Made by a program: the position numbers and the translations under genes. This document shows positions 1-5,101 of a DNA stretch of 13,109 nt, piece by piece; position 1 is the first letter of the stretch; each line of letters starts with the position of its first letter. The DNA comes from Nocardioidaceae bacterium (lineage in GTDB: Bacteria > Actinomycetota > Actinomycetes > Propionibacteriales > Nocardioidaceae), in the NCBI GenBank assembly GCA_020438665.1, contig JAGQUE010000008.1, forward strand, positions 1-13,109. Reading direction: 5' to 3'. The notes beneath the pieces are model-generated. The model saw nothing but the letters and a program-made list of their open reading frames with translations, was not told the origin of the DNA and ran no database searches.

Positions 1-167
1 ACACCACCACCGCGCCGTCGGCGGCGCTGGCCGGCTATCTCAGCCTGGCCGAGGAGACCTTCGCGGCCGCCGACCCCCCCGACCTCGCCGACGTCGCGCT
101 GATGTCCGACGACTTCGACACGTTGCGCTGGTTCGAGCTGCCCTCGGTCTGCGTCGACCGTCCCTGA
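1..167 (+). CDS. C-terminal end of an unrecognised protein (5' end outside the window)
   Basis: The reading frame with codons starting at position 3 is open from the window edge to a TGA at 165-167, giving 54 residues. The piece begins with a Thr/Ala-rich stretch (TTTAPSAALAGYLSLAEE) and ends in LRWFELPSVCVDRP. Codons are G/C-ending, as in the other genes here, which supports real coding. No domain can be recognised from so short a tail and no function is claimed. A GC-rich hairpin starts 13 bases after the stop, and the next gene on the same strand starts 110 bases downstream behind its own -10-like hexamer, so the two are probably separate transcripts. Confidence 0.6.
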   Translation, partial: TTTAPSAALAGYLSLAEETFAAADPPDLADVALMSDDFDTLRWFELPSVCVDRP

Positions 168-179
168 CCACTCGCTGGA

Positions 180-198
180 CCGGCCGAGCCGCGGCCGG
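180..198 (+). terminator. GC-rich hairpin after the first gene
   Basis: A perfect 7-bp stem, CCGGCCG at 180-186 with CGGCCGG at 192-198 and a 5-base loop, lies 13 bases after the stop at 167. There is no T-run after it. That is common for actinobacterial terminators but leaves the assignment uncertain. It ends 7 bases before the candidate -10 hexamer of the next gene, so it could also affect that promoter. Confidence 0.4.
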
Positions 199-205
199 CG
201 GGCGC

Positions 206-211
206 TAGACT
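206..211 (+). promoter_or_regulatory. Candidate -10 element (TAGACT) for the sulfotransferase gene
   Basis: TAGACT matches the TANNNT pattern of actinobacterial housekeeping -10 elements. It would start a transcript near 218 with a leader of about 60 bases, ending in an AAGGAG ribosome site at 263-268. No convincing -35 sits at 16-18 bp spacing. Two other genes in the window have near-identical hexamers (TAGCCT, TAGGCT) close to their starts, which adds some weight. Confidence 0.4.
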
Positions 212-277
212 CGGGCCGTTCCGGGGCCGAGAGGCCCGGTTCACGGTGCGCCTCCGATCGGCAAGGAGCCCTCCCGC

Positions 278-1390
278 ATGGCCCAGGTGATCCATCTGCA
301 CATCGGGCTGCCCAAGACGGGGACCAGCTTCGTGCAGGAGACGTTGAGGGCCAACCGGCGGCTGCTGCGGGAGTCCGAGCACATCCGGGTCCCGTTCCAC
401 ACCCACCGTCGCCTCTATGGCGTCGCACTGATGGCCGGCCGTGGGTTCGACCCGGAGGCCACCCCGGAGTGGGCGCAGACCCACTGGCAGGACTTCGTCG
501 ACCGGGTGCGGCGCTGGGACGGCGATCTCGTCGCCAGTCATGAGGCGCTCTCGATGCTCGGTCCGGGCCGCGTCGGGATGCTCGTCGACCGGATCACCGA
601 GCTGGGCAAGACCGTGCGGGTCGTGATGACCGTGCGCGACCTCGCGCGGCAGATCCCGTCGTTCTGGCAGCAGCAGGTCAAGGCCGGCGGCACCGAGTCC
701 TTCCCGGACTTCCTCGACCGCATCCGCACCGACAGGTCGGTGCGCTTCTGGCAGCAGTGCGACGCGGCGAGGGTCGCCCAGTCGTGGAGCGAGCACGTCG
801 GGGCCGACAACCTCACCGTCATCACCGTGCCGTCGAGGTCGACCCCGTCCGACACCCTGTGGGACCGGTTCGCCCCGGCCATCGGCATCGACCCCCTGGC
901 CGTGCCGCCACCGGAGGTCCCCCGGGTCAATGCATCCCTCGGTGTGGTCGACATCGAGCTCGTCCGCAGGATGAACCTGATCGTGAGCGAGCGCGGCGAG
1001 CTGAGTCTCGACGCGACGCCCCACCACCACGGCCGGCGCGCGGCCATCGGGCGACGGGTCACCAGCGGCGGCGACCGCTCGGAGGCCCCCACCTATCCGG
1101 CCGCTCTCCAACCATGGGTGGTCGAGGAGAGCTCCCACATCACCGAGGCCCTCGCCGCGCTCGGCTGCTCCGTGGTGGGGTCCCTCGATGAGCTGATGCC
1201 AGGCTCGGAGCCGCCGCCGGGCCGCGACCCCGGCACGGTGACCGACGATGAGATCGCCCGGCGCGCCCCGGAGGTCCTCCATGACGTCTGGCTCAGCTAT
1301 GAGGAGACCGTGCTCCGGCTGCACGACCGGCTTCGCGCCGCGCAGCCTGGGGCCGACCTGGCGTCGCCCGACGAGGAGTGGGACACCTAG
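278..1390 (+). CDS. Sulfotransferase family protein (PAPS-dependent type)
   Basis: The 370-residue protein starts at an ATG with AAGGAG 9 bases upstream (263-268). Near the N-terminus it has IHLHIGLPKTGTS, the 5'-phosphosulfate-binding P-loop of sulfotransferases (about residues 5-17, with Lys13). VVMTVRD at 115-121 and the following IPSFW give Arg120 and Ser128. This Arg-x7-Ser spacing is typical of the 3'-phosphate-binding site for PAPS. Family members transfer sulfate from PAPS to hydroxyl or amino groups of sugars, lipids or small molecules; the substrate here cannot be told from sequence. No signal peptide or membrane helix is visible, so it is probably cytoplasmic. The C-terminal third (after about residue 230) matches nothing I recognise and may form the acceptor site. 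It appears to be a single-gene transcript that converges on the lipoprotein gene 31 bases downstream. Confidence 0.82.
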   Translation: MAQVIHLHIGLPKTGTSFVQETLRANRRLLRESEHIRVPFHTHRRLYGVALMAGRGFDPEATPEWAQTHWQDFVDRVRRWDGDLVASHEALSMLGPGRVGMLVDRITELGKTVRVVMTVRDLARQIPSFWQQQVKAGGTESFPDFLDRIRTDRSVRFWQQCDAARVAQSWSEHVGADNLTVITVPSRSTPSDTLWDRFAPAIGIDPLAVPPPEVPRVNASLGVVDIELVRRMNLIVSERGELSLDATPHHHGRRAAIGRRVTSGGDRSEAPTYPAALQPWVVEESSHITEALAALGCSVVGSLDELMPGSEPPPGRDPGTVTDDEIARRAPEVLHDVWLSYEETVLRLHDRLRAAQPGADLASPDEEWDT

Positions 1391-1391
1391 C

Positions 1392-1420
1392 CCCACGAGG
1401 GTGGGTCCGCCCGGGCCGGG
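1392..1420. terminator. Short hairpins between convergent genes
   Basis: The 31 bases between the sulfotransferase stop (1390) and the lipoprotein stop (1422, minus strand) hold two small GC-rich stem-loops. CCCAC/GTGGG lies at 1392-1405 with a GAGG loop, and CCCG/CGGG at 1410-1420 with a GGC loop. Hairpins fold on either strand, so they could end both convergent transcripts. Stems of 4-5 bp with no T-run are weak evidence. Confidence 0.25.
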
Positions 1421-1421
1421 G

Positions 1422-2384
1422 TCAGCGTGTCACGGTCGCGATGCGCCGGACGGTCGTCGTACGACGCGCGCCGGCCGGGGTGAGCGTCACCGTCAGGCGA
1501 AGCTCGCCTCCCCGCGTCGCTCCGGCGAAGGCGACCGAGCCGCGCGCCCGGTGAGGGCCGCGCCGCGAGTCCAGCACCGTCACCGGGGCCCGGCCGGCGA
1601 GCCGGAGGGACACGCTCCGCAGGTCGGCCGCGTCGACGTCGACCCGGTAGTGCACGACAAGCCAGCCTTCCGGGGGCTCCGCCCAACCGGGGCCAGGCAC
1701 ATAGGGCACCACGACCACGTCGTGGACCCGACAGCGCACCGCCGTCGCGGGGAGGCGCGTCCGAGGCGGCGAGGCGGGTCGGCACGGTGAGGCGGTGAGC
1801 CGCGGGACGGGGTGATAGAGCGCGCCGGCCTTGCCGGGGCCGATCTGTCCGGAGGCGGGCTCGAGGGTCTGGGTGGCGCCGTCATAGTCGGCACTGACCA
1901 GCAGCTTGGTCGGCCGCGCGGGGACGGCGACATAGAAGACCCTCACGAGGGCGTCGGTCGTCCCGCCGACCGCGGCGACGTCATAGGGGGAGCCCAGCGG
2001 ATAGCTGGTCCCGTCGGCGACCAGGGCGACCGCCGTCAGCTCGGGGTGGGGGCCGGCGACCTCCAGAGGAGCGGGCAGCGCAGCCGGGTCATGGGTCCAC
2101 GCCACCGGCACGAATGCGCCACCCGCCGGCGGGGCATGGATCGCACCGTCGGCCGCCTCGTCACCCGAGAGGGGCCGCGTCAACGGAGCACCGACCGTGA
2201 CGTCGATGCGGCCGGCCGGGACGAAGAGGAAGCCCGAGTCACCCTCGACCGTGGCCCCGGTCCCCGCCACGACGGTGCCGGCCGTCTCGGGCGGCGGGCC
2301 CCCGTCGTCGCAGGCCGAGAGGTTCGCCCCCAGCAGCGCCGCGAGCAGCAGTGCGACTCCGGGGCCCCGGCACCGGCGCGCCAC
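1422..2384 (-). CDS. Unrecognised secreted lipoprotein, probably beta-rich
   Basis: The protein is 320 residues from a GTG start at 2384. The frame stays open further upstream, but that extension overlaps the ybaK-like gene and lacks sensible protein composition. The GTG gives a clean lipoprotein signal: Arg-rich n-region (residues 2-6), hydrophobic VALLLAALLGA, then lipobox L22-S23-A24-C25. Lipidation of Cys25 would anchor the mature protein to the outer face of the membrane. The mature part alternates short hydrophobic stretches with Gly/Pro/Asp turns, as in beta-sandwich domains. It has a Cys pair (in SPCRPAS and VRCRVHD) that could form a disulfide and a very basic C-terminus. I know no family for it. 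It starts 11 bases after the ybaK-like stop and is probably cotranscribed with it; the start has no strong ribosome site, consistent with coupling. Confidence 0.65.
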   Translation of the reverse strand: MARRCRGPGVALLLAALLGANLSACDDGGPPPETAGTVVAGTGATVEGDSGFLFVPAGRIDVTVGAPLTRPLSGDEAADGAIHAPPAGGAFVPVAWTHDPAALPAPLEVAGPHPELTAVALVADGTSYPLGSPYDVAAVGGTTDALVRVFYVAVPARPTKLLVSADYDGATQTLEPASGQIGPGKAGALYHPVPRLTASPCRPASPPRTRLPATAVRCRVHDVVVVPYVPGPGWAEPPEGWLVVHYRVDVDAADLRSVSLRLAGRAPVTVLDSRRGPHRARGSVAFAGATRGGELRLTVTLTPAGARRTTTVRRIATVTR

Positions 2385-2395
2385 GCGTCGCCCGC

Positions 2396-2944
2396 TCAGC
2401 CGCCGAGGTCGCTGACGACCTCGGCGCCCGGCAGCTCCGCCAGCAGCCGGCCCGGCAGCAGGATCTTGGACCGCCGGACCCCGGAGCCGATGATCACGAC
2501 ATCGACGTCGAGCAGGCTCCGGTCGACCAGCACGCGCCAGCCGGCGGGGAGCCCGATCGGCGTGATCCCGCCATATTCCATGCCTGACTCCTCGACGGCC
2601 CGGTCCATCGAGAGGAACGACGCCTTGCGGACGTCGAGCAGGCGCTTGACGAGGTTGTTGACGTCGGCGCGGCGATGGGCCGGGACGACGCACGCGGCGA
2701 CGCGCTCCTCGCCACCGCGACGGCCGGAGACGACCACGCAGTTGGCGCCCGCGGCCAGCGGCAGGTCATAGGCCTCCGAGCAGGCGGCGGTGTCGGCCAG
2801 CTCCGGGTCGATCTCCGCGACGCCGGCGTCACCCGCGTGGGGCCAGCCGGCCAGCACCGCCGCCACCGGCTCGCCCAGCAGCTCCGGGTGGTCGGTGACG
2901 GACAGGCCGGTCAGGGCGCCGAGGGTCACAGTCATGGGGCCCAT
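2396..2944 (-). CDS. YbaK/prolyl-tRNA editing-domain protein
   Basis: This protein of about 182 residues consists of a single aminoacyl-tRNA deacylase (YbaK/ProX/EbsC) domain. Recognisable parts are an N-terminal HPEL segment, the central LVKRLLDVRKASF segment, which carries the lysines typical of the fold, the family hallmark GGITPIGLPAGW, and a C-terminal VVIIGSGVRRSKILLP strand-turn region. Family members hydrolyse mischarged tRNA, classically Cys-tRNA(Pro) or Ala-tRNA(Pro), free in the cytoplasm. The exact substrate here is unknown. Three ATGs lie in frame at 2947, 2944 and 2935, two of them created by a 12-bp direct repeat. I chose 2944 because GAGG lies 7 bases upstream of it, but 2935 is nearly as good. 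The gene follows a large hairpin and precedes the lipoprotein gene by 11 bases. It may be the first gene of that two-gene unit. Confidence 0.85.
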   Translation of the reverse strand: MGPMTVTLGALTGLSVTDHPELLGEPVAAVLAGWPHAGDAGVAEIDPELADTAACSEAYDLPLAAGANCVVVSGRRGGEERVAACVVPAHRRADVNNLVKRLLDVRKASFLSMDRAVEESGMEYGGITPIGLPAGWRVLVDRSLLDVDVVIIGSGVRRSKILLPGRLLAELPGAEVVSDLGG

Positions 2945-2956
2945 CATGGGGCCTCG
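2933..2956 (-). repeat. 12-bp direct repeat over the ybaK-like start codons
   Basis: CATGGGGCCC at 2933-2942 recurs as CATGGGGCCT at 2945-2954, a period of 12 bases. On the coding (minus) strand this places ATG codons at 2947, 2944 and 2935 in one frame, so the repeat multiplies possible initiation sites. Twelve is a multiple of three, so copy-number changes would keep the reading frame. Confidence 0.55.
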
Positions 2957-2971
2957 CGCAAGCCCCTGGGG

Positions 2972-3029
2972 ACACCGAGCGGCACCGAGGTCGCGGACCC
3001 CCGTGCCGCGACCCCGGTGCCGCCGGTGT
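2972..3029 (-). terminator. Very long hairpin between the pspC operon and the ybaK-like gene
   Basis: A 16-base arm at 2981-2996 pairs with 3006-3021 with one A-C mismatch and a 9-base loop (2997-3005). The stem continues outward by 2 bp, a bulged A at 2978, and another 6 bp (2972-2977 with 3024-3029), about 23 pairs in all. It lies 63 bases past the stop of the minus-strand pspC operon and 27 bases before the first possible ybaK start. It is therefore best read as the operon's terminator. No T-run follows. It could instead be a 5'-leader structure if ybaK is transcribed through it. Confidence 0.55.
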
Positions 3030-3056
3030 GTCGTCTCGTTCGTCAGTGGGTGGTGC

Positions 3057-3104
3057 TCACCTCTCGGGTCACCTTTCTGGTCACCTTTCTGGTCACCTTT
3101 CTGG
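3057..3104 (-). repeat. 12-bp tandem repeat with four in-frame stop codons at the pspC end
   Basis: Units at 3093-3104, 3081-3092 and 3069-3080 are identical (CCAGAAAGGTGA on the minus strand). The unit at 3057-3068 is CCCGAGAGGTGA, two changes away. Read in the pspC frame, each unit is Pro-Glu-Arg-stop, and both changes in the fourth unit are synonymous. The first unit is the genuine end of the small PspC protein; the other three add further TGA stops at 3081-3083, 3069-3071 and 3057-3059. Confidence 0.85.
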
Positions 3105-3302
3105 GACCAGGATCCACATGACGACATAGGCGACGATCAGGCTGCCGAACCCGAACACCGCGCCGAGCACGGTCAGCAGGCGGACCAGCGTGACGTCCAG
3201 GCCGAGGTAGTCGGCCACGCCGGAGCAGACGCCGGCGATCATCTTGTTGTCGGTGTTGCGGACCAGTCGCTTGGACGGGGCGGGGGGCTGCTGATAGCTC
3301 AT
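3093..3302 (-). CDS. Small stand-alone PspC-domain membrane protein
   Basis: The 69-residue protein is almost entirely a PspC domain. It has a short polar start (MSYQQPPAPSKRLVRN), the domain signature MIAGVCSGVADYLGLD (about 21-36), and one hydrophobic segment with a Gly-Phe-Gly hinge (about 38-66), ending WILVPER. PspC proteins are membrane partners in phage-shock/envelope-stress systems, where they help sense membrane damage. The start is firm: GAGGAGGAG lies 7 bases upstream of the ATG at 3302, whose ATGA overlaps the stop of the upstream gene by 4 bases, indicating translational coupling. It is the last gene of a three-gene minus-strand operon. Its own stop lies in the first copy of a 12-bp repeat that adds three more in-frame stops. 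The protein could be a modulator of the neighbouring PspC-containing kinase, which is inference. Confidence 0.88.
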   Translation of the reverse strand: MSYQQPPAPSKRLVRNTDNKMIAGVCSGVADYLGLDVTLVRLLTVLGAVFGFGSLIVAYVVMWILVPER

Positions 3303-3637
3303 CGCTGCTCCTCCTCGGGAGTCTCGTCGTGGATGGTGGTCGGGGTGTCGTCGTGGACCAGGTGCGCCTCGTCGACGGCGTACGGCGCCACGACGCGCTG
3401 GGCGCTGCGCCGGCGGCCGGCCAGGACGACGGCCAGCAGGCCGACCGTCCCGGCGAACACCCAGGGAAGCGGCAGCAGCCAGCGGACGTCATGGACGGAC
3501 ACGTCGGCAAACTCGGAGACCAGCCAGATGGTGACCACGCCGAGGAATGCGAGGCCCATGACGAGGTGGCCGATCACGACGGGGTGGGTGCCGCCGCGCT
3601 GCTCGCCGGTCGGGGTGGTGGTGTCAATGGTTGTCAT
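3299..3637 (-). CDS. Small two-helix membrane protein of the PspC operon, function unknown
   Basis: The protein has 112 residues from an ATG with GAGGAG 6 bases upstream. A polar, Thr-rich N-terminus is followed by a hydrophobic segment HLVMGLAFLGVVTIWLV (about 24-40), a short loop with FADVSVHDVRW, and a second segment LPLPWVFAGTVGLLAVVLAG (about 55-74). A basic patch GRRRSAQR comes next, then a strongly acidic, His/Thr-containing tail ending in TPEEEQR. The basic patch after helix 2 puts the tail and probably the N-terminus inside the cell. I recognise no family. It lies 10 bases after the LiaF-like gene and overlaps the small pspC start by 4 bases (ATGA). The operon therefore makes the three membrane proteins together, pointing to a shared role in envelope-stress sensing. 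Confidence 0.8.
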   Translation of the reverse strand: MTTIDTTTPTGEQRGGTHPVVIGHLVMGLAFLGVVTIWLVSEFADVSVHDVRWLLPLPWVFAGTVGLLAVVLAGRRRSAQRVVAPYAVDEAHLVHDDTPTTIHDETPEEEQR

Positions 3638-3647
3638 CTCATGCTCC

Positions 3648-4958
3648 TCAAGCAGCCTGGATCTCGATCTGGCCCAGGCCGAGCTGGACGTCGAGGTTGA
3701 TGGTGGCGACCTCGCCGAACACGTCGTGGGTCTTGGTCATCTCGACGCCGAGTCCGTCGTTCTGGGTGCCGAACACCGTCAGGTCGCCGGCTCCCACGGT
3801 CGCCCTGGCGATCACATCGGTCCGGGGCGGGACGATGACGAGCACGTGTCCGACGCCGGACTCGACGCTGATGGTGCGGCCGTCGAGGGCGGCGGGGTCC
3901 TGGACGTCGCTGAGGTCGATGACGACCTCGCCGACGCCCTCGCTATAGCTCGTGGCGACCGCGGCGGCCGTCGTCGGACGGGCGTTGAAGGTGGTGGTGT
4001 CGACGTTGTCGGCGACCGAGGTGACGCCGAGCGCGACGAATCCCAGCAGGCCCAGCAGGATGATCCCGCCGGCGCGGCCATAGAACGAGCCGACCAGCAG
4101 CATCACCCCGGCGATCGCGGTGGCCAGGGCCGGGTAGGCCGCCAGCGGGACGTCCGTGCCGCCGACGTCGACCATCCCGAGGACGCCCAGTGCCAAGGTG
4201 ATCAGCGCGAGGGTGAACCAGAACAGGATCGGGCCGCGTCGCCGCGTGGGTGGCGGGACGAACGGCGCCGGCATCGGGCCGCCGGGCTGCTGCCAGCCAT
4301 AGGGCGGTGCCGGCGGTGGCGAGGCGGGCGGAGGCGGGGCATAGCTGGGGGTATAGCTGGGTGCATAGGTGTTGGTCATGGGGTGCTCCGTGGTCGGGGC
4401 CGAGGACGTGGCGGCGTAGGGCGTCGTCGCGTCGGCGGCGGGGGGCGGGAAGTCCGGCTGGCCGGAGGGGTAGGGCGGGGCGCCGGGGCCCGGGCCGGCG
4501 CTGGGTTGGCGCGGCTGCCGGTTCATCACCACGAGGGCGACCAGCAGGCCGAACAGCAGCAGGGGCCAGGGGACGTGATAGCCGCTCCAGGTGTTGCCGA
4601 GAAGCGCGAGCCCCGCGATCACACCGACGATGATCAGCGCGACCGACAGGTTGCGCGGATCCAGGTTGATCGTCGGGGGTGAGCCCTCGTCGTCGGGCAG
4701 CAGCAGCCACAGCGCGAGATAAATCAGGATGCCGCCACCGCCGAAGACCGCGAGCACGACGAAGGCGACGCGCAGGATGACAGGGTCGATGTCGAGGTGA
4801 CGGGCCAGGCCCCCGGCGACGCCGGCGACCTTGCGGTAGGGCCCGACGGTGCGGCTCAGCCGCGCGACGTCGCGCAGCTGCTCAGCCGTGGGGCGAGGGC
4901 GGCCGTCGTCGGACTGGGGGCCCGGACCGTGAGGGGCCTCGGGAGGTGTGGTGGTCAT
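3648..4958 (-). CDS. PspC-domain protein with LiaF-like C-terminal domain
   Basis: The 436-residue membrane protein starts at the ATG at 4958 (MTTTPPEAP). An in-frame ATG at 4994 would add an unlikely 12 residues. Parts in order: a polar tail; a PspC domain at about 40-90 (KVAGVAGGLARHLDIDPVILR, then a long hydrophobic segment ending LWLLLPDDE); two more helices (about 103-145); a Pro/Ala/Tyr-rich linker (about 148-245, with repeated SYTPSYAPPPP-like motifs); further helices (about 255-335); and a C-terminal soluble domain (about 350-436) with GVGEVVIDLSDV and VGAGDLTVFG, like the LiaF/YvqF C-terminal region. LiaF proteins restrain a partner kinase until the envelope is stressed. The gene stands divergent from a PspC-containing kinase, so it is a good candidate for that kinase's partner. 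Its GGAG lies only 2 bases before the ATG, an unusually short spacing. Confidence 0.85.
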   Translation of the reverse strand: MTTTPPEAPHGPGPQSDDGRPRPTAEQLRDVARLSRTVGPYRKVAGVAGGLARHLDIDPVILRVAFVVLAVFGGGGILIYLALWLLLPDDEGSPPTINLDPRNLSVALIIVGVIAGLALLGNTWSGYHVPWPLLLFGLLVALVVMNRQPRQPSAGPGPGAPPYPSGQPDFPPPAADATTPYAATSSAPTTEHPMTNTYAPSYTPSYAPPPPASPPPAPPYGWQQPGGPMPAPFVPPPTRRRGPILFWFTLALITLALGVLGMVDVGGTDVPLAAYPALATAIAGVMLLVGSFYGRAGGIILLGLLGFVALGVTSVADNVDTTTFNARPTTAAAVATSYSEGVGEVVIDLSDVQDPAALDGRTISVESGVGHVLVIVPPRTDVIARATVGAGDLTVFGTQNDGLGVEMTKTHDVFGEVATINLDVQLGLGQIEIQAA

Positions 4959-5000
4959 GGCTCCACTCTGGTCGCCACGCGGGCACAGCACCATCGGGGA

Positions 5001-5073
5001 GGACCCTGATCGGGTGCTGAGTCCCCGGGGTCGGCCTCAGGGTCCGACCGGGGGTCCGCCTCATGGTCCGACC
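5001..5073. promoter_or_regulatory. Candidate response-regulator operator in the divergent intergenic region
   Basis: In the 143 bases between the two divergent starts (4958 and 5102), a 20-base segment at 5030-5049 recurs at 5054-5073 with 18 of 20 identical, a period of 24. Each copy ends in GGTCCGACC, an odd palindrome with GGTC/GACC arms (5041-5049 and 5065-5073). GGACCCTGA at 5001-5009 is also repeated inverted as TCAGGGTCC at 5037-5045. The region contains no TA dinucleotide, hence no TANNNT -10 element on either strand, and I could not place a promoter. Evenly spaced repeated half-sites are typical of response-regulator binding; the assignment to the regulator at 6414-7100 is inference. 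Confidence 0.4.
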
Positions 5074-5101
5074 CCGACCTCTCTGCGACGATGGCAGGGA
5101 G

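Noticed and set aside
35..1396. Long open frame on the minus strand opposite the sulfotransferase (453 codons)
   Set aside because: It is antisense to a gene with intact catalytic motifs. Its product is rich in Arg, Gly, Asp and His with no domain, as expected from the open reverse frames of GC-rich coding DNA.
2385..2693. N-terminal extension of the lipoprotein gene into the ybaK-like gene
   Set aside because: The extension is Arg/Pro-rich out-of-frame ybaK sequence. The GTG at 2384 gives a textbook lipoprotein signal peptide.
3057..3104. CRISPR-like array
   Set aside because: The units are 12 bp and directly adjacent with no spacers, and no cas genes are present. It is a simple tandem repeat.
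2945..3127. N-terminal extension of the YbaK-like protein reading QKGD repeats through the tandem array
   Set aside because: It would translate the long hairpin and the 12-bp repeats and overlap the end of pspC. The conserved domain needs none of it and ATGs with a nearby GAGG exist at 2944/2947.
4325..4375. Repeated GCATAGCTGG-like units in the LiaF-like gene as a DNA repeat element
   Set aside because: They encode the Ser-Tyr-x-Pro repeats of a Pro-rich linker and are explained by protein low complexity.
2790..4682. Open plus-strand frame of 630 codons opposite the PspC operon
   Set aside because: The predicted protein is low-complexity (Gly, Arg, Asp, Gln) and runs antisense to three genes with good ribosome sites and PspC motifs.
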